Assembly (NCBI GenBank): GCA_029379385.1
Contig: CM055611.1
Location: 6,696,001-6,760,000 of the forward strand
Origin: Quillaja saponaria
Lineage: Eukaryota > Streptophyta > Magnoliopsida > Fabales > Quillajaceae
Direction of reading: 5' to 3'
DNA length: 64,000 bases
Part shown: piece after piece, positions 12,882 to 24,759 of the stretch
How positions within the stretch are numbered: the stretch's first letter is position 1
How the letters are laid out: every line of letters begins with the position of its first letter
Position numbers and translations under genes: made by a program
The notes under the pieces: generated by a model
Database searches by the model: none
Seen by the model: the letters and a program-made list of their open reading frames with translations, nothing else
Told to the model about the DNA's origin: nothing

Positions 12882-13060
12882 AAATGAGTAGGTGCTGGAG
12901 TTGTTATCATTAGTCTTACTGGCAAAATTGACAAATTCATGTTTTAGCTAGAACTTGACTATTCCAACAATCAAGCTGAGTATGAAGCTTTGATTCTTGG
13001 GTTGCGATTGTTGATTTATATGAAAGCTCAATTTGTTCAAATCATGGAAAGCTGACTAAG
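12850..13060 (+). pseudogene. Second (archaeal-type) RNase H relic
   Basis: Reads S-F-D-G-S-K-T, then G-A-G-V-V-I-I-S, and N-N-Q-A-E-Y-E-A-L-I-L-G-L-R-L. The D-G-S and A-E-Y-E-A-L-x-x-G-L residues are the hallmark blocks of this RNase H type. Its position after the first RNase H and before integrase supports placing the element in the Tat/Ogre/Retand lineage. Stops interrupt the domain. Confidence 0.8.
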
Positions 13061-13379
13061 AAATAAAAATGCAACAATCCAAACTTGTTAAGTTATTATG
13101 AAACAACTAACGCTTTACTTCAGCAGTTTGCCGATGTAGTAATAGTGCATATGCCAAGGGGGAAAATGGAGATGCCAATAATTTAGGCCAATATGCTTCT
13201 GGGTTCAAGACTAATCTTGAAGATGTTGTCTTTCATCTTCCTAACATTGCAACAATCGATCAACAAACAATAGCCAATAGTTAGAGATTTGAGTTGAACC
13301 ATCTGAAAGATCCATCTAGTCCTGTGGATTTCAAGCTCAAGCAGAAAGCCTAATGATGGATTGTTCAAAAAAGAACATG

Positions 13380-14400
13380 AGGTTTGCTGTTAAGATGCTT
13401 AGAAAAAGGTGAAGCTTTGAAGGTCATGGGAGTTTGTGGAACACATAGATTTGGGCCTAAAATGTGATGGTTGATTCATAGACATGGCTATTATTGGCCA
13501 TCCATTACATCTTATTGCTACAAGTATGTTAATGGGTGAAGCATGTCAACTACATAGTCCAATTTAGAGAATGCTAGCTGATGAACTTCATCCTATCATC
13601 AAGTTATGGCTTTTTAGAGGTTGGGCTATGGATTTGATCTGTAAGATCTATCCCTTTTCATCTATGAAGCAATCTTTTATCATTATAGCAACAGATTATT
13701 TCACCAAGTGGATGAAAGCTCAGCCAACAGTGAATGTAACACAAGATAAAGTTATCAGTTTTATTAAAATCCAAATTATTCATCAATTTGGTATTCCTCA
13801 AACTATAACAATTGATCACGGTACAATTTTCACTAGGTATAAGGTGGTAGCCTTTGCGCAAAAGTTTGGTGTTAAAATAGTTCGTTCAATACCATACTAT
13901 GCTCAAGCTAATAGGCAAGCAGAGGTTGCTAACTGAATCCTAATCGATATGATTAAGAGTTCTTTAGAAGACAAGCCTAAGAAATGGCATGAAGTGTTAT
14001 CAAATGTTCTTTGGGCATACAGAAATGCTAAGTGCACGGAAACTGATTTTACTCCATATCGCCTAACATATGGTCAAGAAGTTGTGTTACCTTTAGAGAT
14101 TATAGTTAAGTCTTTAAAGGTAGCAAAGCAAAATGACTTGGAGCTTGAGGAGTATTTACAATGCCTTATTTATGAAGTTAGATTCAGCTGATGAAGATAG
14201 CTTAATGACACTCAATAATATTCGACTTAACAAAGCTAAGGTGGCCAAGAACTACAATAAGTATGTCAAGGTAAAGAGGTTTGTAGAAGGTGACCTTGTT
14301 TGGAAAACCATTTTATCAATTAGAACTAAAGTTCCTAAGTTCGGTAAATGGTCGCCAAATTAGGAAGGACCCTTTATTATTAGTCAAGTTATTCTAGGTG
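13380..14400 (+). pseudogene. Gypsy integrase relic
   Basis: The N-terminal zinc-binding region is degenerate at 13380-13560 (C-G-T-H, R-H-G-Y-Y-W-P, then two cysteines eight residues apart). The core is open at 13571-13936: MDLICKIYPF carries the first catalytic Asp, ITIDHGTIF the second, and QANRQAEVAN the Glu. A stop follows that Glu, then the frame resumes at 13949-14191 with KWHEVLSNVLWAYRNAKCTE. The C-terminal V-x-G-D-L-V-W block is at 14289-14310. Catalytic residues survive but frameshifts and stops make it a relic. Confidence 0.9.
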
Positions 14401-14579
14401 GTACTTATTGGCTAGTTAACATGCAATGAGAAGAATTAAGCAAAAGCATCAATAAAAAATAATTAAAGTTTTATTACCCTTCCATCTAGGAAGAAATGCC
14501 TGAAAAAGTCCGAGAAGTAGCTACAAGCCAACTACTTAGCTTAAATAAGAAAAAGCCAGCCAATGCAGCTAAGTAAAAT

Positions 14580-17466
14580 AAGGTTTGTCATTTTAGTGGT
14601 GGAAGGATCATTGTCAAAGGGACGAAATCTTCAACAGTTGAGAGATTAACAGTAGCAGGTGGTGCAATATCAGCTTGGTTGGGAAGTATGATAGCAAGCT
14701 CAGAACCAGCAACAGTTTGTTCCTTCTTCACCTCAACTAATATTTCTTTTAGTTGAGCCTATGATTTCCACGGCATCAGCTGAACCAGCTTCTTCAACAC
14801 TTAGTTCACTTTCCAAAAGAGTCTTCTTTTACATCAAATGAGTAATCTTAGAAACTAAGGAAGTGCTTTTGTTGTACGAGTTGATTCTAACATTTGTGTT
14901 GGTTTTAAGCTTAGCCGAGATTGATTTTAACTGAGGCTAGAGGAAAACTATTTCAATTTGAATCCGAGCCAATTCTTTGTTCAGATCTTCCAAGTTCTTT
15001 GTAATCCTGGCTTCCTCAAAAAGATTTTCCTGCCTACCCTCTTCGATAGCTTTAAACTAAGTCTGAAAGGTGCTCTTTCTGGCCTCAAGGTCTACTAGAT
15101 GTGTTAGCTAAGAAGCACTGGTCTCTTTGTGCTCTTTATTAACTTTATAAAGAAAATCAGCATTGTTGAAGAGCAAAGCCATTTGGTTTAAGTTCACTTC
15201 ATAGCAAGAGACACCAAAGAAGTATCAGCTAACATAGCCACCTTGGACATTGATAGCTTAAGGGACTCGGCTATTTTAGGATTAGAAGGGAAGCCTTTCA
15301 GAAACTGATTTTCAACAAACTCCAGATGCATGGAGATAGAGGAAGTGTCCCTTATGATGGGGCTAGAAAAAGAGGTTAGAGACTTGAAATACTATTCGAA
15401 GACTTCATCAAAAATTACAAGGGATACAGCCAATGAAAAAGCAATAAGAGGTGTTGCTTTTGAGTTACCAGGAACCATGGTAGACTCAGATGCATGAGTC
15501 TTAAGTTTCTTTTTCTGCAAAAACAAAGAAGAAAGATCAGTTGACCGAATATATTAAGCAATCAAAATGGGAATGTTCGAGAAGTATCTTAGCCGAAGGT
15601 TCAGGCAAGGCTAGCGATCTTTTGGATTTTGTTGTGAGAGTAGGGACTGGTAGGGCATGCGAAATTGTTGAGTAAGCCTTCTAACATTCCCAGCTTTAAT
15701 ACCTCCAGGAGTTTCCTTGAAGCTCTCTACATCAATAGCTTCATATGGCTGAGTTCCTAAGAAAAAAAAATTTGCAATGTCAAAAAAAAGAAAGAAAGGA
15801 AAATTAAAATTGATATTACTTGATTTATCTTTGGAAGAAACAAGGGTTTTACTTTTCTTTAGAGGAGTCTTGATAGTTGACGCTGCTTTCTTTTTCCTAG
15901 GCTTAGTAGAGTCATCAGATTGCTCATCAATCAGGTTTATCATGTAAGAGATAGTAGAAATCGAGAAGAAAATAGACTGAACAAGCAGCGACCAATTCAT
16001 GAATTCAACTAACTCCCCAAGTGAAGTCTCAAAAGGAAAGTACTTAAATAGGTTTAATTTCATAGAGTTTTCCTTAGCTAATTGTTGCAGCTAAGGTAAA
16101 AGCAGTTTGACCGAGTCTTGTATTTAGCTAAAGATACAAAAGGTAATGGAATACCCTGAATCAACCCAAATTGCCTAGCGAAGCAGTGGGGATTGTATGG
16201 TTTCATAGAAGACTTGTTATCCTAAGCAGTGGGCTTTCCCCCTTGAATAAAGTCTCCGATAGTCAGCATGCTGCATTAGCCAAGCACTATCTCAGAAGAA
16301 TGAGGGGAATTATTAATGGTCTAAGGTGTCAGCTGCAAGCCAAGCAAGGCCATACTGCTTTTCATGATAAGGGAATAGAGAAGGAGGACTTATGGCAGGC
16401 AAACTAAAAATTATATTCCTTGCATCAAATACAGAGAGCCTAGTCGAGAGAATTAACAGCAGCAAGTGCCCATAACAGTTGCACTTTCAAGTGATGTAAT
16501 ATTAGCTGAGAAGGAAGCATGGAATTCTGGGAAGTAATGGTAAATCCACAATTGCAAAACCTACAAGGGCCCAAATAGTGTTTTCAAATCTTGGTTGTTC
16601 TTTAGTTGATCCATGGCTGAAAACAGGCTTTTATACAGTAAAAAAAGAAACATGGGGCTAAAGCCAAAGCTTTACCCGAAGTTATGGTTGCTATGTAGTA
16701 TGAAAATTCAGAAATAATAGCCACAGAACTTGCACAGACAAAATATTTGCAGAGCCAAGAAAACAAGAAAGTGTTGTGCTCAGCATCCGTAGCAGGGCCT
16801 TTGCTCTAGGCATTAGCTATAAGGAAAGCCGAGTACGAAGAAGTATTCTTGTTGAAGATAATGCCAAGATTATCACCTAAAAATTCTCTAAACAAAGTGG
16901 AAAGCTCTTCCCCATCAACTACCAACCTAGTGATAGCCACCACGTCAAGAAGCACGGGACTCATCATTGCTAATGGAAAGAAGAATCCTTGATGGAGTTG
17001 GACCAGAATCCAAAGAAACAGAAAAGTAGGTTAGTATGGAGGAAAATATCCTGATGAGAAAGGGAAATAATATAAAAAATTTCCCATTTCTTCTAATCTT
17101 TGCCATAGGCAACTGAGACGCAAGAAAGCCAAGTTGTATATGTAGGGGTCTTGTAAGGCCATACTCGAAACTCAGAAGGGCAATTGTAGACGGAGTACTA
17201 ATCTGAATGATGGGAAGTTCAAATCCCTTGGATGAAATCAAGCTATGGCGAATCAAAGTTCAAATCCCTGGGCAGGATCAAAAGTTGCTTGGCCTTATGA
17301 TGAAGGAATTGGGGCTAGCTGTGTAAAGAACTAGGGTTTTTGGAATCACCGTTTCAAGTGGTGATGATGGCGAAGAATTGTTAGTTGATTTCGACGAACT
17401 CGAATCAACTGAACTATTAAGAGGTAAGTAGGGTTTGTTTTGGGAATCTGAAGCTGAAGAAGCCAT
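14580..17466 (-). pseudogene. Antisense extra ORF of the gypsy element, transposase_28-like, decayed
   Basis: Between integrase and the 3' LTR the plus strand is closed but the minus strand shows protein-like pieces in order. A Ser-rich N-terminus lies at 17466-17278 (MASSASDSQNKPYLP). A piece at 17256-16945 has FEYGLTRPLHIQLGFL and KFFILF, resembling the 'putative gypsy type transposase' domain. A Lys-rich linker with KPRKKKAAST is at 16063-15611. A predicted coiled coil sits around 15170-14840 (MALLFNNADFLYKVNKEHKE). Extra antisense ORFs with such domains are known in Tat-lineage elements. Frames are broken in several places. Domain naming is from memory of the motif and is the weaker part of this call. 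Confidence 0.6.
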
Positions 17467-17755
17467 GGAAACAAAAAGTAGAAGTAGAGAATTTGAGGAA
17501 GTTTGGAGAATTTAGAAGAAAATAGAATATGCACGGTAAAAGAGAAATTTTTAAGCCAGCCAATTATAAAGAAGTCAGGCTAAGCAAGAAATTTGAATTC
17601 AAATTGGAAAGACTTGCGTCATCCCTTGGAAAACGAAGAGGCTATTGAAGGGAATTTATTGGCCGCATATTCATTAAGGCAATTGAGAATTCAAATTTGA
17701 AAAAGGGATAAGGTGCATCAGTTAGGTACTTCATGCACTCGTACCTAAATGATGC

Positions 17756-17767
17756 AAGGGAGAAAAA
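17756..17767 (+). other. Polypurine tract of the gypsy element
   Basis: AAGGGAGAAAAA directly precedes TGTTAACACC, the start of the 3' LTR. It is the plus-strand primer site expected at this point. Confidence 0.8.
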
Positions 17768-18650
17768 TGTTAACACCAAAAAATATGCAAGGTGTGGGCA
17801 AAATTCATCTAGGCTGGTCAGCTGAGCGTTAATCAGCTAATGGACTAGGGTCAGCTAACTAAAGTTTAGGCTTAATGCAAATTATGTCAAGACCAAATTA
17901 ATAGGCCACTTAGTTACTAAAATCAAGTCATATCCAATATTTCTTATAAAAAAAATGAAGAATAATGGCATGATTTCAAATCCTTTTAAAATAGGGATAT
18001 TCTATTAAGAATTTAAATGGACGGAAAAAAGCTGTTAGAAATGGTTCAAATGAGAAGATAAAGATAAGACCTATTCAAATTGGTTCAAAATTGATCTTTT
18101 AATGAGCTTGGATACTTATTGGGCTTATGGACTCATTAAAGCAAAATTGGATCAGTCAGCTAATTGGAGCTATTGGATTTGCCGAGTTGCTTTCAATGTC
18201 AAATCCTATTTTTAAGGGATAATAGAGATACAGGACATAAGAAATTATTATTTAGACTAGTTAAGACATAAATTAGTTACTAAATTTTTGGGTAAGCCAA
18301 CTAACAGGGGCTGTAACTTACTTTGGTTGTTACCTTATGCTCCTACATTAGTGGATGCTTGGTCAAGAGGTTAAGGGAGAACGTGGCAGATAGGCTTAGT
18401 AGTTTAACGACTAGTTTTTCTTGTATAAATAAGACTAGAGTCATCAATTGTAAACACACTCCCACGTCAAACACAAACTTATCAATTCAATTTAATTCCT
18501 ATTTTACATTCAGTCTTTATTGTTTTATTTACAGCATTTTGTTACATGCTTTATTTATCACATTTCTTAGCCAAATCGCTTAAACGTGAGAATCAAGAAT
18601 TGCGAATTTAGCCGATTCATCTCGGTTGGTCTCCATTAAAATATGTCACA
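17768..18650 (+). repeat. 3' LTR of the gypsy element
   Basis: Matches the split 5' LTR throughout but lacks about 110-150 bp near 18560 and about 35 bp near 18187 relative to it. Starts with TG. The right end is taken at CA 18650, after which an A-rich expansion blurs the border; it may extend to 18680. Confidence 0.8.
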
Positions 18651-19557
18651 AAAAAATAAAAAAATAAAAATATTTAATCAAATTTACCAATATTTTCATA
18701 TATTAAATGTGTTGATTTTAATCGTTAAATCATAACATCTCTTTCAAGTTTAAAATTTAATATTTCACATATTAATATGTGTTTGACTTCTTATATGTAC
18801 TTATTTTGTTAGTTCATTTTTTGATTTTTTAAAAATTTTATTTTAAATGGTAGAAGGCATTTTTTGTAGTTGATTTTGTCTTTTACTTCTCTTTCCCCTA
18901 TTAATTTCTTCTCCTTTTTTGTTTCTCGTTCACCTTTTCCTGTCACCGTTTCAACTTTACTTTAACGCCACATTTAGTATCTTTCAACGAGGTCAATTGT
19001 CCTTCTTATCCAAATAAATTTGATATATCACACATATACCCTTAAAAATTTCAAAAATTTATTAAGATCAATGTCCTTATCCAAGGAGATTGTATGCAAA
19101 AGTTTTAGGGTGAAATTAAGTTGAATCGTAGAAAATCCTCTATTATATATAAGTGGTTGGATTCCTTGTGAAAGAATAAATTTCAAAATTAAGTAGGAAA
19201 AGAAAATTTTCTGTTAAATTAAAGCAATTATTGAAAAAAAATAAGAGATTATAAAATTATAAATCTGGACCAATTTGATAATAAAAGGCTGATTTCTATT
19301 AGAATATACTGATTGCAATTTTCAAATTAAAAAAATTTGGCTAGCATCATTTTCAGTTTTCATTATTATTATTATTTTCACTTGGATTTAAAAGGAAAAT
19401 AATTAATAGGCTCCATGTTTTAAACCATTGATTTCTTCACCAAGTCAATATGTATTTGATTTTTTATTTTTTTTTTCTTTAGAGGAAATATGTTAATGAT
19501 TATAGAATTACTTTGTCAAAAAGTATATCAACGTGAAAATGTAGGTAAGGTAAGTAC
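18651..19557. other. AT-rich spacer with an orphan copy of a gene upstream region
   Basis: The segment 19083-19345 repeats, in pieces and same orientation, sequence at 26791-27625: GGAGATTGTATGCAAAAG, CCTCTATTATA(A/T)ATAAGTGG and, further on, AAAGGCTGATT and TTTGG(C/T)TAGCATCATTTTCA. At 26.8 kb this lies just upstream of an intact minus-strand gene; here no gene body accompanies it. The rest is non-coding. Confidence 0.65.
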
Positions 19558-21273
19558 TGTCACGCCTCATGGAGATATATTTAATCGGAGGATTGGGCAA
19601 CTAACTTCTGTAACCCTAACTTTACCACAATTGAATAGATACGACTCTTGACTAAACCAATAAATAAAAACAAATTTTATAAAATAGAAGTTAACTATAA
19701 AAGTTTGTTTACTGAAACAAATAATAATTTACTGACAATTTCGACAGAAATTCCCCGTAATGAGGAACATGCCCAAAACACCAACATGTAGATTCTTGAT
19801 TACATTCAAATAAATAATAACAAAAACAATATAACCAAGGAGCTCTGCTCAATTAATATCATAAACTATAACAAATTGACTTTTACACAAACAACTCATA
19901 ATAATCCAACACCTTAATTGTGACTGCAAATGTTTTAATTCAATAGTACACCCATATACTTGTAATTCTCATAAAATCACAATTCAAATGTTTTACAGGA
20001 TATATAAATCAATTCAAATATTCAAAGTTCACAATTCTAAACAAGGCAATTGAAGCATACAAAGCAAGCAAAGAATCAACTGAGTAACTCAGCTCGGCAC
20101 AACAATTATTACCCCCCACTGGGCATTTACTCGCCTACACAACAAGTTAATCTCCATACATAATTCATCTCACCAAAGCTGAGCATTTATTCTTTTAAAG
20201 CATTTATCAGAATCAAAATATCTCAGAATTTCAAATCATAATATCCTAGGTGCATGTCGTCTTAATTTCGGAAGTAAAAAATCATTTCTTAGAAAACTTC
20301 AATTTGTTGGCCCTTATCAACCACAAACAATTTCAATCATCAACCATAATTCAAATAACTCAATGAAACACTACACACGCTTATTTTTCCATATAACATA
20401 TCTATTCATATACACATATAATTACACATAATAATCTAGCAACCAAACAGAATATAATCTACTCATAAAGTTCAAGAATAAGACTCATATTTCCGTCTAA
20501 ATTGTGACAATGTGGAAATATCCTCGATACAATCTGGAGCTAAAAATCATAAGTTCATATATTATATATAGTAATCCTTATATAATTAATTCTATATGAT
20601 CACCATCTTCTATATATACACTTAACATACTACTTGAAAGCTAACTCTTTTTTAAAACACTCTACCGAGTATCTTAAAACAAAGTTAATTTCTTCAATCT
20701 ATTCAAGAATTCCAATTTTATAATTTAGCATTAACTTATTTAACTTCCATATCTATAATTTAGTATATGACTAATGAGACTTGTGTAGATCAACTTTTAT
20801 ATACATATTGTTATTTAAGTTCTCTTAAATGTTTATTAAATAACTAGTATATATTCTTTATTTTAATTCACATATATGTATATTCATAGGTATATATGTG
20901 CTTTCCAATACCTTTAGAACAATTCAATTAATATCTTGCACTACTTATGTTTCACTTATCAATTCGATCTAACCCATTATTTAACTTCTATTCAAACTTA
21001 CAACCTACAAATTCTAAATTTACATACTTGAATCTTAACTTTCCTGTTTCCATAATTGCATAAAACCATCATATCTATATATATATATTCACTGTTTTCA
21101 TTAATGTATACCCAACATACACATACACATTAATGCATTTACTAAGAAATCCTATATCATCCAATTCCTAACACAAACTTCATGTTACTCACTTTTCTAT
21201 TCTTGAAATAATTCTATAACTAATCAATATAAAGTAACATTAATAATACCATGAAAATACCTTAAACACTTCA

Positions 21274-21311
<38 letters not shown>

Positions 21312-22301
21312 GTTTGGCTTTGCTGACAATGTAGTTTCTAGCTACCTTAGCTAAGAAAGATTACCCTCCAAGTTTAAGATTGGCTATACACGGACAGAAC
21401 AGGACAGAGGCTTCAACTTCACCTTAACTTGGCTGAAATATGAAGGAAATGCAAAGATAAAGGCAGAGCAAAGGAGGTGACAAGGTGGCTGCTATCAGTT
21501 TTAATTAACCCATTCAATAGCTTAAAGACTCACCCAATCCTACTCCTAAAATCTCCAAGTCCAAAAGGACAAAAACACACCACAACTTTGTTGATTTGAC
21601 TGTCATCAAAGTGAAGTTCACGATCAAGAAAAAAATAACCCCTCGCGGCATGGATGTAGATTTATGCTTGCTATCATGGACAACAGCACCTACACGGCAA
21701 AGAAAGGAAAACCAGGAAGGAGATGGAGAAAAATCAGCAACAAGCTGCCGCTAATCTCCCCCAAATCAAAGCAAATTTCAACTTCCATATATTGTCTTCT
21801 AAAGTTCCCAAGAGCAAAGAAAGGAACCAACCCTCCAAAAGCCTCAACTTAGATACTCTCCGATTGGAAACCCACGGTCCAGTTGATAAAAACAGAGGAA
21901 GGAATTACAGGGCTCGGCAAATGGAAGAATGAAAAAGTAAGTCGGTTTGACAAAAAGGGAGGAGAGAGCTATAATAATTAGAATACTATAATATTCATAA
22001 AGTAGAAATAAAATAATATTCATCTAAGGCCAAATGTTTAACTTTTGGTTTGTGGTGTATTTTAATTTTAAAAAAAAGAAAAGAAAAAAGACATATACAG
22101 ATATATTATCATGATTTTCTAGTTAAATTTCTAATGTATCCACTTGTTACATAATCATCATTAAAATTTCTATAGGTTAGTTTCAAAATCAACCCATGAG
22201 CTAACTACATACATAAATATATATTATATATTTTAATTCTACTCCACATATACCTTTACCTACCTCGTCACAATAAGTTACGTACGAAAAATTCTATAAC
22301 A
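19558..22301. mobile_element. Second copy of the TGTCAC...TAACA solo-LTR-like family
   Basis: Begins TGTCACGCC and follows the order of landmarks of 2562-6759: the AAACTTCYGTAACCCT-type block, GCATACAAAGCAA, TTTATCAGAATCAAAATATCT and TTGGCCCTTATCAACCACAA. It ends CTATAACA before TACGT. It is shorter (2.74 kb against 4.2 kb) and diverged, and no clear 5-bp target duplication is visible (AGTAC left, TACGT right). Internal ORFs near 21.7-21.9 kb lack recognisable domains. Confidence 0.65.
21279..21306. repeat. (TA)n microsatellite
   Basis: Uninterrupted TA dinucleotides inside the second solo-LTR-like copy. Confidence 0.9.
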
Positions 22302-22430
22302 TACGTAAAAATGTCGGGCTATAATAAGTATTTTGCAATGTAATAAGAAAATGGAACAAACTTTTATAAAAATTACACTCTTTGAGTACTCTTGACAACC
22401 AAGAAAGATAAATGAAAATTATAAACTAGT

Positions 22431-22479
<49 letters not shown>

Positions 22480-22689
22480 TGTAGACAAGATCCATAAATA
22501 ACAACAGAAAATTTATTTTTTAAAATAAAATATGTAGTGATTTCTTATAGGAGAATATTGTCACAATTGGCAATAACTTTATCTAAAACTTTGAAAAAGT
22601 AATATCTCTTTTTTTTTTTCAAATTCGATAGAGAAATGGCATTAGGAGTTATGTCGTAGTTTAGTTTAATTAGAAAAATTGTCAATACT
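22302..22689. other. AT-rich spacer with TA microsatellite
   Basis: Contains an almost pure TA tract at about 22430-22478 and a T10 run at 22610. No coding signal before the RNase H relic. Confidence 0.7.
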
Positions 22690-23195
22690 CCTAAGTATTG
22701 GGTAAAGTTGAATATAGATGGAGCTTCAAAAGGGAATCCAGGCTTGGCCAATGCTGTTGGAGTTATCAAAAATAGTGGTGGTGACTAGATTTTTAGGTTT
22801 GGAAGGAAAATAGGTAGAAGTTGTTCCGTTAGAGCAGAGTTGTAGGCTCTGAGACTAGGTCGCCTAGCTGTTTGGAACCGAGACTTTAGGAAGGTGATAG
22901 TGGAGGTTGACTCTCAGGTGATTGTCTAGCTGATTTACAAAGAAGAGTGCAATCCAAATGTGTTCGAGCCTCTTATCATGGACATTAGAAGAATTATGGC
23001 GAGGGACTGGGACTTAAAGCTGGAGCATGTATTGAGAGCAGGAAATAGAGTAGTAGACTCTTTGGCTAACTTGACTGTAGAGGGTTTTGAGAATGACTTT
23101 GAGTGGTCCCAATGTTCTCGAGGGTCTAGGTTGTTTGTTGAGGCTGATCAAGCTAGAGTGGCTTGGCAAGGAAGAATTGTCATTCCTGCTCCTTA
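22690..23195 (+). pseudogene. RNase H-like (RVT_3) pseudogene, LINE-derived
   Basis: The frame reads K-L-N-I-D-G-A-S-K-G-N-P-G, V-I-K-N-S-G-G-D, R-A-E-L-x-A-L-R-L-G, V-E-V-D-S-Q-V-I-V and V-L-R-A-G-N-R-V-V-D-S-L-A-N-L. These are the D-G, E, D and N-x-x-D-x-L-A blocks of the plant RNase H family that forms the C-terminus of LINE polyproteins. Three in-frame stops (after GGD, before ALR and before LIY) interrupt it; the last 78 codons (22960-23196) are open. A short T-rich tail follows the stop. No zinc-binding or RT part precedes it, so it is a 5'-truncated LINE end or an orphan copy. Confidence 0.8.
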
Positions 23196-23438
23196 GTTTG
23201 TTTTTCCTTGTTTCCTTGTTTGTTTTTGTTTCCTCTTCTATTAAAAGAAGAAAAATTATCACTTTTATAAATTATCCTCATTATTCTTTCTAAAACATCG
23301 TGTATATTTTTTAAATAAAAAAGGTTTCATAACAAAAGTAAAACTGTAAAAGGACATATCAAATATATGGGCCAATAAGCAGAGGGCTATGTAGATCCAT
23401 AAGAATCGTGTCAATCATGCTCCCAGATTGAGATAATA

Positions 23439-23520
23439 GTGTTTTCTTTCTCTTTATTTTCGGCTTATGTACTATTTTGGTGTTTTCTTTCTCTTTATTT
23501 TCGGCTTATGTACTATTTTA
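23439..23520. repeat. Perfect-like tandem duplication, 2 x 41 bp
   Basis: 23439-23479 and 23480-23520 are identical except for the last base (G versus A). The unit starts GTGTTTTCTTTCTC and ends ATGTACTATTTT. Confidence 0.95.
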
Positions 23521-23928
23521 GTCCTTCACGATTGTATCAGTTTTTACTTTGTTCCTCTAATAATTTTTTTTAGTCAATTTTATCTTCCTAGATTCAAAGT
23601 TTCTTATTCAAATTTCATTATTTCATTATATGTTATAAATTAATGAAATAACCACAGTTGACATATAAAAAATAATGTATATAAGTTGTTTCTATATTTT
23701 GCAAAACTATTTTGGTTATTTTGTCATTAAATTATATACAATTACTTCATTTATGCATAACATAAAAATGAGATAATATAACTTGATTGAAAAATTCTAA
23801 ATCTTAGATAATGAAATTGACCAAAATATTCTTTGAGGACTAATTGAGAACTGAGATAATCCTGAGGGACTAAAATAATAGTTAAGCCTTTTAACTTTTT
23901 ACATACATTTATTTTTTTTGAGTAAACT

Positions 23929-24037
23929 TTATAATGTATATTCCTTTAACTTTATTCCTTTTTCTCTAGGTGTTCCCAGAGACTCGTTATACATTATAAT
24001 AGAAAAAGGAGTAAAGTTAAAGGAATATACATTATAA
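23929..24037. repeat. Inverted repeat, 37-bp arms around a 35-bp loop
   Basis: The arm 23929-23965 is the reverse complement of 24001-24037 except for one position, which would be a G-U pair in RNA. The loop contains TGTTCCCAGAGACTCG. It could be a foldback MITE remnant or a small-RNA hairpin; no flanking target duplication is clear. Confidence 0.9.
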
Positions 24038-24759
24038 AATAAAAAAGAAGCAGATCAGTAATAACTATACCTTGTTTCCTTTTTCGAAAATCGTTCAATG
24101 CATTCTTTATATATGTTTTGTTGTTCCTTTAAGTGCGCATGTAAATCTTGTAACAGTGTCTATACAAAAATATATGATTCCACTAAAAAAAGCTAAACCA
24201 AAAATTTGAAATTTTCAAAATTTGAAATTGTCAATTGATTTACCAGTAGATTCTCTTCGTCTCGTTTTAAATTTCAAAATTAAAATTCTCCTTTTATTAT
24301 ACTGTAAGCTCTACAAGAAGAAAAATAAATAAGTTAACATGGATGGTGTGAAAATTTTTAGTTTCATTGAATACTTTTTATGCCTTTTAATAAACATACA
24401 TAACTTTCCTATGTCAATTTGCCTAGAAGCCACGTTGAAGCATATTTTGACCGTACAGTACCCGATCACTTAGACTCTAATATTGACGTCATATGTAGCC
24501 ACTTGTATTCGAGTTTTCTGAGCTCTAAACTACTCTTCTGCTGAAAGTTCACCTTCGAACATCCTCAAGGGCTCTTGGGACCGACAAAATTCTATCATCA
24601 ACATACACTACACGCGTAGCCAAGCCCGACCTCTTCTCTCCGGGTTTCACCTCATTCATGTCGTTGCATCGACATTGAAATCATAGGTTTCACTTAAGTT
24701 CTTTTCTTATTAAGTCAAGGACAAACACAATGTACCACTCACCTTTACTACATGCAATA
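24038..24759. other. Intergenic spacer
   Basis: No gene seen. The stretch 24480-24660 is less AT-rich than its surroundings but has no open frame or known motif. Confidence 0.5.

Larger units (their letters stand above)
2416..18650 (+). mobile_element. Decayed Ty3/gypsy LTR retrotransposon, Tat/Ogre-type, with nested insertion
   Basis: Two related LTRs flank gag, protease, RT, RNase H, a second RNase H and integrase relics in that order on the plus strand, followed by a long 3' region with an antisense ORF. Second (archaeal-type) RNase H domains and antisense extra ORFs are known from the Tat lineage of plant Ty3/gypsy elements. Removing the 4.2-kb insertion in the 5' LTR leaves about 12 kb, normal for the lineage. 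All frames carry multiple stops and frameshifts, so it is dead. The 5' LTR begins TATTAACACC and the 3' LTR TGTTAACACC. The flank AAAAG on the left and A-rich sequence on the right give no convincing target duplication. The right-hand end is uncertain by about 30 bp. Confidence 0.85.

Noticed and set aside
19553..22305. Target duplication for the second solo-LTR-like copy
   Set aside because: AGTAC on the left and TACGT on the right do not match; borders there rest only on similarity to the first copy.
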